From Mucilaginibacter celer (GTDB taxonomy: Bacteria; Bacteroidota; Bacteroidia; Sphingobacteriales; Sphingobacteriaceae): 64,000 nt of DNA. The stretch lies in assembly GCF_003576455.2 (NCBI RefSeq), contig NZ_CP032869.1, positions 2,046,001 to 2,110,000 on the forward strand, written 5' to 3'. Positions 10,011 to 19,238 of the stretch are shown here, in pieces. The position numbers and the translations under genes were made by a program. Position 1 is the stretch's first letter. Every line of letters starts with the position of its first letter. The notes under the pieces were generated by a model. The model was given only the letters and a program-made list of their open reading frames with translations, ran no database searches and was not told where the DNA came from.

Positions 10011-10547
10011 ATGATTACTTACGAAGATGAACCAAAACCTGCCGGTTTTAAAATTTCAGTGGTTCACAGAAAGTCTGATATTGACGACCATCCGCAGGAG
10101 CCGGAAGAACTGAATGAGGAGAAGGAAAACTATTTTTTACTAAAATATACATCCGATCAGCATAAAAACATCGATGTAGTTTTAAGTGCTTTTGCATCTT
10201 CTTTTTTAAAACATGTTAGTTTAATTGTCGCGGCCGGCAATCAAACCGATGTTATTAGCCTTGAAAAGCTGCGTAGATCCCGAAACGTAACAGTAGTGAG
10301 TAGTAGTGATGCTGAGCTGCTCAATTATTTGTACACCAAAGCATTGGGATTTATTAACTGTTCACTTACAGAGATTTCTAGGCTTACAATTATTAAAGCA
10401 CAACGGTGGCTTTGCAGACTGGTGCTTTCAGATACCAAAACTTTCAGAAACCTTGTAGGCAATAAGGCTACATTTTTTGATCCGGCTTCGGTTGAATCTG
10501 TTATCGCCGCTATACAATCGGCGCTGAAGGATAGCCAGGTGCAATAA
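10011..10547 (+). CDS. Short, diverged glycosyltransferase-4-like protein
   Basis: The 178-residue product resembles only the C-terminal half of GT4 enzymes. The FLLKYTSDQHKNIDVVLSAF segment matches the usual start of the nucleotide-sugar-binding domain, and GNKATFFDPASVESV matches its end. The N-terminal acceptor-binding half is missing, and the EX7E motif is replaced (SLTEISRLTIIKA keeps only one Glu in place). It may be a relic of a full glycosyltransferase, or a small partner of the intact GT4 that starts 37 bases downstream. The frame is open with no internal stop, so it may still be translated. An active enzyme is unlikely. Confidence 0.55.
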   Translation: MITYEDEPKPAGFKISVVHRKSDIDDHPQEPEELNEEKENYFLLKYTSDQHKNIDVVLSAFASSFLKHVSLIVAAGNQTDVISLEKLRRSRNVTVVSSSDAELLNYLYTKALGFINCSLTEISRLTIIKAQRWLCRLVLSDTKTFRNLVGNKATFFDPASVESVIAAIQSALKDSQVQ

Positions 10548-10583
10548 ACCCTTCTCTCTCTTTTAAATTTAAATACTTACCTT

Positions 10584-11756
10584 ATGAAAATAGCTATTGT
10601 ACATGATGACCTTGTACGCAAAGGCGGCGCGGAACAAGTTGCGCTAAGTTTTTGCCGCGCGTTTCCGGAAGTGCCAATTTATACGCTTGCCTATGACGCT
10701 GGAAACACCTATCCGGAATTTCGAAATATCGATGTAAGGGTTAGCTGGTTTGGCCGGTTTGTAAAATCGGAAGCCGCTATGAAACGGTACTATTTCCCGC
10801 TGGGTGTCTCGGCTATGCAGCAAATGGATTTAACGGAGTACGAGGTTATTTTACAATCAACAACCCATTGTGCCAAATATATTAAAGTATCTCCTGGCGC
10901 GCTTGTAATTACTTATTGCCATAATCCATTCAGGTTGGTTTGGAGCGCGGATTCTTATGAGTATGTGCAATCTGCCGGGCTCATTAAAAAGCTGGCATTG
11001 TCAAAAGTAATAAGCATTTTAAAAGATATCGATAAAAAGTATGCCCAGCGCTCAGACTGGTTTATTACCAATGCCAGGGAAGTAGTAGGGCGCATCGAGG
11101 CTGCTTATCAGCCTAAAAATAAAATTGCGATAATTAACCCGCCGGTAAAATGCGGAAACTTTTATGTTGCCTCAACCGTTGGCGATTATTACCTGGTTGT
11201 ATCCCGGTTTGAAACTTACAAACATGTTGACCTGGTTATTGAAGCCTTTAACGATATGCCCGATAAAAAGCTGGTGATTGTTGGGAAGGGCTCAAGGATG
11301 AAACAGCTGAAACTTATTGCAGGCAAAAATATAACGTTTTTAAGCGGCTTGGGAGCAGGGGATCTGGCACGCTTGTATGCCAACTGTATAGCCTTTATAT
11401 TTCCACAGCTGGAAGACTATGGAATTACTCCCCTTGAAGCGAATGCCTCTGGCCGACCGGTAATTGCATACGGTAAGGGCGGGGTGCTTGACACAATGAT
11501 CCCATACACCGGCAAGGCATCAAAAGCAACCGCTGTTTTTTTTGACCACCAAACCAAACAGGATCTAAAACAGGCGATTGCAACCTTCGAAAAGCTTGAA
11601 TTTGACCCGGATTTTATACGCAGGCATGCCGAATCATTTGACGAACAGGGTTTTATTGAAAAGATAAGATCTTTTGTAATAGGTAAATATTTAGAGCGTA
11701 AAGGAATAACTGAGGTAGCGCAACCTAACGTTCCCAAACTAAAAGTTATAGCGTGA
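10584..11756 (+). CDS. Glycosyltransferase family 4 (WbaZ-like)
   Basis: The 390-residue protein starts with the IVHDDLVRKGGAEQV motif of GT4 glycosyltransferases, where the GGAE loop lies at the active-site cleft. The C-terminal Rossmann domain carries VVSRFETYKHVDLVIEAF and the catalytic EX7E motif EDYGITPLE (Glu277 and Glu285). It should transfer a sugar, often mannose or a related hexose in WbaZ-like enzymes, from a nucleotide donor to the lipid-linked repeat unit on the cytoplasmic side of the membrane. It ends with a 4-base GTGA overlap with the next glycosyltransferase, which indicates coupled translation. Confidence 0.9.
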   Translation: MKIAIVHDDLVRKGGAEQVALSFCRAFPEVPIYTLAYDAGNTYPEFRNIDVRVSWFGRFVKSEAAMKRYYFPLGVSAMQQMDLTEYEVILQSTTHCAKYIKVSPGALVITYCHNPFRLVWSADSYEYVQSAGLIKKLALSKVISILKDIDKKYAQRSDWFITNAREVVGRIEAAYQPKNKIAIINPPVKCGNFYVASTVGDYYLVVSRFETYKHVDLVIEAFNDMPDKKLVIVGKGSRMKQLKLIAGKNITFLSGLGAGDLARLYANCIAFIFPQLEDYGITPLEANASGRPVIAYGKGGVLDTMIPYTGKASKATAVFFDHQTKQDLKQAIATFEKLEFDPDFIRRHAESFDEQGFIEKIRSFVIGKYLERKGITEVAQPNVPKLKVIA

Positions 11757-12994
11757 CCATCTTATTGATCAGCAGCTTTTACTATCCGTCATTTGTTGGA
11801 GGGGCTGAAATATCGGTGCAAATGCTTGCGGAAGGCCTTGTAAAGGCCGGGAACAAAGTTTACGTTTTAGTTACCGGGAACGCGAATAAAGTATATCGCG
11901 TTAGCGGGGTAGTAGTTGTTAGCCTAAAGCAAAGAAATGTCTTTTCAATTGCAGGCACCCGCAACCGACACCCTGCATTAAAGGTGTTATGGCACCTGGT
12001 AGATTCCTGTAATGTTTTTTATCATTTAACCATTAGCAGGTTGCTTGGTAAAATAAAGCCGGATGTTGTGCATACCAATACTATACAGGGCTTTTCGCCT
12101 TTTATATGGGTAGCAATAAAAAATTACAAGATACCCTTAATACATACCACACGCGATTATTATCTGCTTTGCCATAAGTGTAGCTTGTATAACGGCGGCA
12201 ATTGTAAAAAGCTATGCGCTCCATGCAAAATAACGCATAGCTTAAAAAGCAGGTTTATAACGCTGCCTGATCATTTTATAGGGATAAGTAATTTTATACT
12301 TGACAGGCATAAACCTGCGTTTAAACAACACCAAAACTCCTCTCTCATCTACAACGGTGTAACCCTGCCCGCACAACCAAACAGGGCAGATCATGCAGAA
12401 GGTAAAATTTGTTTAGGTTATATCGGGCGAATAGCGGACGATAAAGGCGTAGCCTACCTTGCCGGTGAACTTGCCAGCCTCGGCGATTACCATCGATCCC
12501 GGATCAAAGTACTTTTTGCCGGGAAGGGAGAATCTGACTTTATTGATGAGCTAAAGATCAAACTTGAAGGCATAGAGCATGTGTTTTTGAACGTTGTAAA
12601 ACCTCAGGATTTTTACCCCGCCATTGATATCCTGATTGTACCGGCGCTATGGAACGAGCCTTTTGGCCGTACGGTTATCGAGTCGCTGTCTTACTCCGTG
12701 CCGGTTTGCCAGGCTGATACGGGAGGTTTAAAAGAGCTTTATAATCCGGCCACATCGTGGATGTTCACGCCAAAGCACGGTAATCTATCAAATCTTATTA
12801 CCCAAATTATTGATAACGAAGCTCAAATAGCTATAAAAAAGCAAAGCTGCCGTAAACAGGCCGAAAAGTTTTCATCAACAGCATATATCGATAATCACTT
12901 AAAACTTTACAGGCGGTTACTCCCTGCTCAAATACCGGTTTCTGAACCGGCAATAACCCCCGGTATTGAAATAAAAATCAAAAACTTTAATTAA
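11753..12994 (+). CDS. Glycosyltransferase family 4
   Basis: The 413-residue protein begins at a GTG that overlaps the previous stop. It has a GT4 N-terminal domain (SFYYPSFVGGAEISV), a cysteine-rich insertion (CHKC at 140-143 and CKKLCAPC at 151-158) after TTRDYYLLC, and the C-terminal EX7E motif EPFGRTVIE (Glu302 and Glu310). The cysteine cluster is seen in some GT4 enzymes and may bind a metal. It should add one residue to the repeat unit. Donor and acceptor cannot be told from sequence. The next gene, the flippase, follows after nine bases. Confidence 0.88.
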   Translation: MTILLISSFYYPSFVGGAEISVQMLAEGLVKAGNKVYVLVTGNANKVYRVSGVVVVSLKQRNVFSIAGTRNRHPALKVLWHLVDSCNVFYHLTISRLLGKIKPDVVHTNTIQGFSPFIWVAIKNYKIPLIHTTRDYYLLCHKCSLYNGGNCKKLCAPCKITHSLKSRFITLPDHFIGISNFILDRHKPAFKQHQNSSLIYNGVTLPAQPNRADHAEGKICLGYIGRIADDKGVAYLAGELASLGDYHRSRIKVLFAGKGESDFIDELKIKLEGIEHVFLNVVKPQDFYPAIDILIVPALWNEPFGRTVIESLSYSVPVCQADTGGLKELYNPATSWMFTPKHGNLSNLITQIIDNEAQIAIKKQSCRKQAEKFSSTAYIDNHLKLYRRLLPAQIPVSEPAITPGIEIKIKNFN

Positions 12995-13003
12995 CTGAAA
13001 CCT

Positions 13004-14479
13004 ATGGATAACATAGTTACCCGAACGCCGGAAAGCACAGATAAAAAGCTTGTAGCCTCTGGTATCTTCTGGAACCTTATTCAACTCGTCATAAATCAAT
13101 CGTTCAATTTTATACTAAAACTTGTATTGGCCAAATTGCTGTTCCCGTCGGAGTTTGGAGTTGTTGGGATGGCTACCGTATTTACCGGTTTTGTACAGGT
13201 GTTGAATGATCTTGGTATCGGGGCGGCACTTGTGCAACGCAAAGATACCCAGCTAAGCAAAGCACATTATCATACCGCATTTTGGACAGGTGTAGCATGG
13301 TCTATAGTACTCTACCTTATTATGAGTTTCGGGATAGCACCGCTGGCAAGCTGGTTTTACAACAAACCGGTTTTGCAATCCATTATTCCCGTTTTAAGCA
13401 TAGGCATACTATTCAGCCCGGTAAACCTGGTACACCGGGCCCAGCTTACAAGGCAGATGAACTTTAAAAAACTGGCTTTTATCGATAATACATCCAACAT
13501 AACGGTTGGCATTATCGCGGTGATCATGGCTTTTAGAGGCGCGGGCGTATGGGCCCTGGTTTTTAATGTGGTAGGCAATGTTTTTTTTGAGATGCCTATG
13601 TTTTTTAAAGCCACCGGCTGGAAACCGATGTTTATTTTCCAGAAGCAGGCTTTTAAAGATGTTTTTGGTTTTGGCGCTTATACAACCGGATCGAATATTT
13701 TAAACTACCTGTACAATAACCTCGATTATCTTTTAATAGGCAAACTGCTCGGTGCTACCCCTTTGGGTGTTTATACCCTGGCATTTGTACTTACAGATAC
13801 CTTTAGAGGGAGGCTGATGGCCGTCATTAATAATGTAATGTACCCCATCTACGGCAAAAAGCAGGACGATATCGTATCCCTGAAGCGTTATTATTTAAAA
13901 GTGGTTTTATTTAACTGCCTGTTTGTTTTTCCTGTGATGATATTTTTTGTTGCGGAGGGTGGCCCCTTTGTGGTAAGCGTATTTGGAACAAAATGGCAGG
14001 GTACAGTTATGCCGCTGCAAATACTATCAGTAAGCGTAATGTTCCACATTCTGGTAAGCGGTAATACCTCGTTGATACGGGGGTTAGGTAAACCGGGCCT
14101 TGAAATGAAGCAGCAGATATTAAAGGCTGCAATATTTTTACCATCATTGGCCGTAGGGATCTATTTTTATGGCATAGCCGGCGCGGCCTGGGCAATCCTG
14201 CTCAATAAAGTAATTGTAGTTATTGTAGCGCAATATACTTTCAAATACCTCATCCCGGTAAAGATCACTATCAGCGAGTTTTTTAATGAGATCAAACCGC
14301 CGCTCGCGGCATCGGCATTATCGCTTACTGTTGCTATCGTATTCAATACGTTAGGTGTTAACTATATTATAACAGGTATCACTATCAGTCTTATTTATTG
14401 CGCTGTTATTTACCTCATGATAGGCAACATGTTAAAATCACTTGTTCAAACCCTTTTAAACCGTCAACATAACCGCTAA
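13004..14479 (+). CDS. Wzx-type polysaccharide flippase (MOP superfamily)
   Basis: The 491-residue protein has about 12-14 hydrophobic helices spread over its length, with the polysaccharide-transporter N-terminus SGIFWNLIQLVINQ and the conserved region SEFGVVGMATVFTGF. These place it in the Wzx/TuaB branch of the MOP superfamily, which moves lipid-linked repeat units across the inner membrane. It lies between glycosyltransferase genes, the usual position, and is followed after one base by a GT2 gene. Together with the polymerase at 7617 and the Wza/Wzc pair, it makes this a Wzx/Wzy-dependent pathway. Confidence 0.9.
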   Translation: MDNIVTRTPESTDKKLVASGIFWNLIQLVINQSFNFILKLVLAKLLFPSEFGVVGMATVFTGFVQVLNDLGIGAALVQRKDTQLSKAHYHTAFWTGVAWSIVLYLIMSFGIAPLASWFYNKPVLQSIIPVLSIGILFSPVNLVHRAQLTRQMNFKKLAFIDNTSNITVGIIAVIMAFRGAGVWALVFNVVGNVFFEMPMFFKATGWKPMFIFQKQAFKDVFGFGAYTTGSNILNYLYNNLDYLLIGKLLGATPLGVYTLAFVLTDTFRGRLMAVINNVMYPIYGKKQDDIVSLKRYYLKVVLFNCLFVFPVMIFFVAEGGPFVVSVFGTKWQGTVMPLQILSVSVMFHILVSGNTSLIRGLGKPGLEMKQQILKAAIFLPSLAVGIYFYGIAGAAWAILLNKVIVVIVAQYTFKYLIPVKITISEFFNEIKPPLAASALSLTVAIVFNTLGVNYIITGITISLIYCAVIYLMIGNMLKSLVQTLLNRQHNR

Positions 14480-14480
14480 T

Positions 14481-15374
14481 ATGATATCTGTTATAATCCC
14501 CTGTTATAATTCTGAGGATTGCCTGCCTAGGGCTGTTCAAAGTGTATTAAGCCAAAGCTATCACGATACAGAATTGATACTGGTGAACAACAACTCGACC
14601 GATGGCACCTGGCAATTATTAGAAGGCTATGAAATGAAATACCCTGATAAAGTTTTCATTTGCAATGAGCTAAAGCCGGGCGCACCTGCTGCCCGAAACG
14701 CCGGATTAAATATAGCACGCGGCGAATGGATCCAGTTTCTGGATGCGGACGATGAATTACTTCCCGATAAACTTCTCCAGCAATTTACTATAGCGTTAAA
14801 AAAACAGGCAGATGTTGTAATTGGTGGAAGCTTGCTCAGGTACAATACAAATGGCAATATCAAAGAGATATGGCGACATACAGATAACAATGTATGGCGC
14901 GGGTTGATCTCATCCAATCTCGGTATTACCAGTTCCAATCTTTGGCGCAGGAACACATTACTAAAAGTAAGCGGCTGGGACGAATCTCAAACCTCATCGC
15001 AGGAGTATCACCTGCTTTTCAGGTTATTGAAAAACGGAGCGAAGATAGCTGCGGATAAAGCCTTCAATACCATAATATATTTTTCAGGAGATTCTGTATC
15101 CAAAAGCACGGATAGTAAAAAACTCGCAGGTATTTTTAACAGGCGCATTGATTTGAGAACCAGTATTAAGCAGTATTTAATTGCCTGCAACAGGCTTACG
15201 CCCATGCTTTCGCAAGCAATAGATAATTATATCTACGCCGAAGCCATGAGAATGTATCCATTTATCCCGGATGATGTAACGGATGTCATCATGCGGCACG
15301 CTCCCAAGGTAAACTGGCTCAGCAAATTTAAACAGAAAAGCAGATCGCTGCTGAAGCGCTTGTCGCGGCTATAA
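14481..15374 (+). CDS. Glycosyltransferase family 2
   Basis: The 297-residue protein has the GT-A fold motifs of family 2: SVIIPCYNSEDCLPRAVQSV at the start, VNNNSTDGTW around residue 38, PAARNAGLNIARGEW near residue 72 and the metal-binding DADD at about 89-92. It should use a nucleotide-sugar to extend the repeat unit in the cytoplasm. The C-terminus is basic and lacks transmembrane helices. It begins one base after the flippase stop, so it belongs to the same transcript. The sugar specificity is unknown. Confidence 0.88.
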   Translation: MISVIIPCYNSEDCLPRAVQSVLSQSYHDTELILVNNNSTDGTWQLLEGYEMKYPDKVFICNELKPGAPAARNAGLNIARGEWIQFLDADDELLPDKLLQQFTIALKKQADVVIGGSLLRYNTNGNIKEIWRHTDNNVWRGLISSNLGITSSNLWRRNTLLKVSGWDESQTSSQEYHLLFRLLKNGAKIAADKAFNTIIYFSGDSVSKSTDSKKLAGIFNRRIDLRTSIKQYLIACNRLTPMLSQAIDNYIYAEAMRMYPFIPDDVTDVIMRHAPKVNWLSKFKQKSRSLLKRLSRL

Positions 15375-15402
15375 AATCCAAATCATTTATCCCCTGTCAA
15401 TA

Positions 15403-16296
15403 ATGAGCAACAAATTTATATCAGTAATTATACCCACTTATAAAGACTGGAACCGATTAGCTTTATGTATAAGTGCACTTAACGAGCAAAGCTACAACCA
15501 GGCTTTTTTTGAAATTATTATCGTTAATAATTACACTGCCGATAAAGTTCCGGCAAATTATTTTTTGCCCTCAAATTGTAAAGTGATCACAGAGGGTAAG
15601 CCTGGGTCGTATGCCGCGCGTAATACAGGTATAGCCCTATCAACAGGAGAGATTTTAGCATTTACGGATTCGGATTGTATCCCCGAGCGGGAATGGATAG
15701 CAAACGCGGTAAGGTTTCTGGAAGCAGATATTGAATGTACAAGACTGGCAGGCCGGATCAATTTATACTACCATTCAAAAAAACTTACCGGTGCCGAATT
15801 ATATGAAAAAGTTTACGCCTTTAACCAGGACCTGTATGTTAACCAGGATGGTACAAGTGTAACAGGTAATATGTTCAGCTACAGGTTGGCGTTTGATACG
15901 GTTGGTTTATTTAAGGAGGATCTGATGTCGGGAGGTGACTATGAATGGTCTGTAAGGGCGCGTGATGCTGGTTTTAAAATAAAATATGCCGATGATGTGG
16001 TAGTTAATCACCCGGCGCGGCACACCATGGCCGAACTGATAAAGAAAGCAAAACGGGTTGGCGGCGGACAGGCCGGCCTTGATACGCCTCCGCCCGGTGA
16101 TAAGCTGAAGCCAATGCTGAGATTGGTGTACGATCTGAGGCCTCCGGTACGCAGTATCAAACTGATAGCGACAAAAGGAAAAGGCATGCACATTATGCAA
16201 ATGGTATTTGTTTTTTATATCAGGTACTACCTCTCTGTAATTACTGCCCGCGAAAAATTCATGGTAAGCATTGGCCGCAGCGCGCGCAGGAGCTAA
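15403..16296 (+). CDS. Glycosyltransferase family 2
   Basis: The 297-residue protein carries family 2 motifs: SVIIPTYKDWNRLALCI at the N-terminus, IIVNNYTAD near residue 33, GSYAARNTGIALSTGEI near 66-82 and the DSD metal-binding motif at about 88-90. A second conserved region, GGDYEWSVRARDAGF with ED-like acidic residues, fits the catalytic base position. The C-terminus (about 265-285) contains a short hydrophobic stretch that may rest on the membrane. It is one of the set that assembles the repeat unit here, and it is not close in sequence to its GT2 neighbour. Confidence 0.87.
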   Translation: MSNKFISVIIPTYKDWNRLALCISALNEQSYNQAFFEIIIVNNYTADKVPANYFLPSNCKVITEGKPGSYAARNTGIALSTGEILAFTDSDCIPEREWIANAVRFLEADIECTRLAGRINLYYHSKKLTGAELYEKVYAFNQDLYVNQDGTSVTGNMFSYRLAFDTVGLFKEDLMSGGDYEWSVRARDAGFKIKYADDVVVNHPARHTMAELIKKAKRVGGGQAGLDTPPPGDKLKPMLRLVYDLRPPVRSIKLIATKGKGMHIMQMVFVFYIRYYLSVITAREKFMVSIGRSARRS

Positions 16297-16338
16297 ACGA
16301 ATTTTTATTCACCTAATAATATAAATCACTAAAATCTT

Positions 16339-17670
16339 ATGGAAATTGCAATTATCGGAACCGGCTATGTAGGCCTTGTTACAGGCACGTGCCTTTCAGA
16401 AACAGGTAATCATGTAACCTGTGTTGACATTAACGAGCAAAAAGTAAAAATGATGCAGCAGGGTAAGCTGCCAATTTACGAACCCGGGCTGGAGCAGCTG
16501 TTTCACCGCAATATCAACAATGAACGGTTATTATTTACCACCGATCTGGCGGGGGCTATCCAAAATGCCAGCATTATTTTTTTAGCGCTGCCAACCCCTC
16601 CGGGCGGTGATGGCTCCGCCGATCTGAGCTACGTGTTGGGTGCCGCTAAGGACATTGCCTGCCTCATCAGTTCGTACAAGGTGATTGTAACAAAATCTAC
16701 CGTGCCTGTTGGTACTGCCGATAAAGTAAAAGCGGTTTTTGAAAAGTATACAGATGTGGAGGTTGCCGTAGTATCTAACCCCGAGTTTTTGCGTGAGGGT
16801 GTAGCAGTTGAAGATTTCATGAAACCCGACCGCGTTGTTGTAGGTACCACAGACCAACGCGCCCGCAAGCTCATGGCTGATCTCTATTCACCTTATGTTA
16901 GGCAAGGTAACCCTATTATTTTTATGGACGAACGGTCGGCCGAGCTGACAAAGTATGCTGCCAATTCATTTTTGGCCACCAAAATCTCTTTTATGAATGA
17001 AATAGCAAATCTGTGCGAACTGGTTGGAGCCGACGTGGATATGGTACGGCTTGGTGTTGGATCGGATGAGCGTATAGGTAAGCGGTTTCTTTTTCCGGGG
17101 ATAGGCTACGGCGGAAGCTGTTTTCCAAAAGATGTACAGGCATTGGCTAAGGCGGCCGACGAAAATAATTATGATTTCAGGATCCTCAACTCCGTAATGA
17201 GCGTAAACGAAATCCAAAAGAAAATACTGGTCGAAAAATTAAAAAAATACTATAACGGCAACCTCGAAGGAAAAAGGTTCGCCTTATGGGGCCTGGCTTT
17301 CAAACCCGAAACAGACGATATCCGCGAAGCTCCGGCTTTGTATATCATCGACGAATTGTTAAAAGCCGGCGCTGTAGTTGTTGCTTATGATCCGGAAGCG
17401 ATAAATAATGTTAAAAGTCAGTTGGCGGATAGTATTCTGTATGCCAATGATTTGTACGAGGCGTTAGTTGGTACCGACGCTTTACTCATTTTAACCGAGT
17501 GGAGCGCATTCAGAAACCCCGATTTTGATACGATCAAATTAAACATGAAAGACAAAGTCATTTTTGACGGGCGTAATTTATATGATCTGCAAAAAATGGA
17601 AGAACACGGTTTTTATTACAACAGCATCGGCCGGCAGGTTGTCAATGAGTTTAAACAACAAACCGTTTAA
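16339..17670 (+). CDS. ugd: UDP-glucose 6-dehydrogenase
   Basis: The 443-residue enzyme oxidises UDP-glucose to UDP-glucuronate with two NAD+. The N-terminal Rossmann motif GTGYVGLVTGTCLSE binds NAD. The central dimerisation part has the conserved KYAANSFLATKISFMNE helix, and the catalytic cysteine is Cys261 in GYGGSCFPKD. The C-terminal UDP-binding domain contains WGLAFKPETDDIREAP. Length and motifs match the UDP-glucose/GDP-mannose dehydrogenase family. Its presence predicts an acidic, uronate-containing polymer. The gene sits between the glycosyltransferases and the initiating transferase, with a 177-base gap after it. Confidence 0.93.
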   Translation: MEIAIIGTGYVGLVTGTCLSETGNHVTCVDINEQKVKMMQQGKLPIYEPGLEQLFHRNINNERLLFTTDLAGAIQNASIIFLALPTPPGGDGSADLSYVLGAAKDIACLISSYKVIVTKSTVPVGTADKVKAVFEKYTDVEVAVVSNPEFLREGVAVEDFMKPDRVVVGTTDQRARKLMADLYSPYVRQGNPIIFMDERSAELTKYAANSFLATKISFMNEIANLCELVGADVDMVRLGVGSDERIGKRFLFPGIGYGGSCFPKDVQALAKAADENNYDFRILNSVMSVNEIQKKILVEKLKKYYNGNLEGKRFALWGLAFKPETDDIREAPALYIIDELLKAGAVVVAYDPEAINNVKSQLADSILYANDLYEALVGTDALLILTEWSAFRNPDFDTIKLNMKDKVIFDGRNLYDLQKMEEHGFYYNSIGRQVVNEFKQQTV

Positions 17671-17847
17671 TTGTGCATTTTGTGTAAAATGGGCTTCCGT
17701 TATTACACAATAAAGTACCAAGCCCGGTTTAAGCAGTTCATTCATCAATCCGGCTACGTAAATTTATCATAAAGGTTAAATGCAGCTGAGTACGCATAGT
17801 ATCTGGCGCTCTAAAATTGCATTATTATTAAAATAATTCCACCATTT

Positions 17848-19218
17848 ATGAAAACACGATACCTATACGTTATTTATTTTATCATGTCGGTTACCGATAT
17901 TGTAGTACTTAATTTAAGTTTTTTTATTTTAAACTACATTTTGTACCCCAAAAGTATCGGCGATGCAAGTACGCAAATGGTTGCAAATTACCTGTGGTTA
18001 CTGGCCGCGCTCGCCTTCGGTTTGTATACCGGCAAGGCCATGCACAAAACAGAAGATATTTACCGGGTAACCATTAAAAGCTTCGCTTTGTATACATTGC
18101 TTTTCTTTTCGTATGTATTCCTGTCGGCTCATCATCTTTCAGTTGGTTTGTTATTAGGCTTTTATCTCACCATGTTTTCGGGCCTTATCCTGAGCCGCCT
18201 GGTCGGTTCTACATTTGAAAAAAGCCTTAAAAAGCATTTTAAAATTGCAAGGCCTGTTGCCGTTATCGGTTTAAATTCGATGGGGTTAAGGCTCGCCGGC
18301 TTTTTTCAGAACAGCGACTCGCATTTTAATTTTGAGGGCTTTTTAGATAGTGAAAACAACTCGTTTCTCGACAGTTCGGGCAATATATTGCCCGCTGTTA
18401 CTGACCAGATCTCGTCGGCCTCGGCTAAAGGTATTAAGGATGTTTATGTATCCCTTTCCCCCAACAGGATAAATGAATTTGACCGCCTCCAGCGCGAAGC
18501 GGATAAGCATTGTTTGCGGCTAAAGCTGGTGCCCGATATGTCAACATCTTTTTCGGGCGCGTTACAATTAACTTATCTTGGTGATTTTGCTGTACTCAGT
18601 CACCGTAATGAGCCTTTGGATGAGATTGAGAACAGGTTTAAGAAAAGGTTATTTGATGTTGTTTTCAGTTCACTGGTAATTGTATTCATACTTAGCTGGC
18701 TTTATCCTTTAATCGCTATTCTCATCAAATTGCAAAGCCGCGGGCCGGTACTGTTTAAGCAGTTAAGAACCGGTAAAGACAATACGAATTTTGTTTGTTA
18801 CAAGTTCAGGAGTATGAAGGTTAACAATGATACCGACAGGCAGGCTACCAAAGATGATGACCGTATAACCAAAATCGGTGCCTTTTTACGCAAAACAAGT
18901 CTTGACGAATTACCCCAGTTTTTAAATGTTTTTTTGGGCGACATGAGCGTGATCGGCCCACGGCCGCATCCCCTAAACATGACCAAGGAATACAGCCAGT
19001 TTATTAACCAGTATATGGTGCGGCATTTCCTTAAATCGGGAATTACCGGCTGGGCACAGGTGAATGGTTTTCGCGGTGAAACAAAAGAAGCTGAACTGAT
19101 GCAAAAAAGGATTGTACATGATGTATGGTATCTGGAGCATTGGTCGATGTGGCTTGATTTTAAAATCATTTACATGACCATCATCAATATTTTCAAGGGC
19201 GAAGAAAACGCTTATTAA
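17848..19218 (+). CDS. Undecaprenyl-phosphate sugar phosphotransferase (WcaJ-like initiating enzyme)
   Basis: The 456-residue protein has four N-terminal transmembrane helices, a CoA-binding-like Rossmann region (about 135-240) and a fifth membrane hairpin near 275-295. The C-terminal bacterial sugar transferase domain carries KRLFDVVFS, PVLFKQLRTG, CYKFRSM, TSLDELPQFLNV and SVIGPRPHP. This is the polyisoprenyl-phosphate hexose-1-phosphate transferase family, which starts each repeat unit by moving a sugar phosphate onto undecaprenyl phosphate. WcaJ-like members use UDP-glucose or UDP-galactose. Long N-terminal membrane parts are usual for this branch. Confidence 0.92.
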   Translation: MKTRYLYVIYFIMSVTDIVVLNLSFFILNYILYPKSIGDASTQMVANYLWLLAALAFGLYTGKAMHKTEDIYRVTIKSFALYTLLFFSYVFLSAHHLSVGLLLGFYLTMFSGLILSRLVGSTFEKSLKKHFKIARPVAVIGLNSMGLRLAGFFQNSDSHFNFEGFLDSENNSFLDSSGNILPAVTDQISSASAKGIKDVYVSLSPNRINEFDRLQREADKHCLRLKLVPDMSTSFSGALQLTYLGDFAVLSHRNEPLDEIENRFKKRLFDVVFSSLVIVFILSWLYPLIAILIKLQSRGPVLFKQLRTGKDNTNFVCYKFRSMKVNNDTDRQATKDDDRITKIGAFLRKTSLDELPQFLNVFLGDMSVIGPRPHPLNMTKEYSQFINQYMVRHFLKSGITGWAQVNGFRGETKEAELMQKRIVHDVWYLEHWSMWLDFKIIYMTIINIFKGEENAY

Positions 19219-19238
19219 TTCATTACAAAACTCAAATT

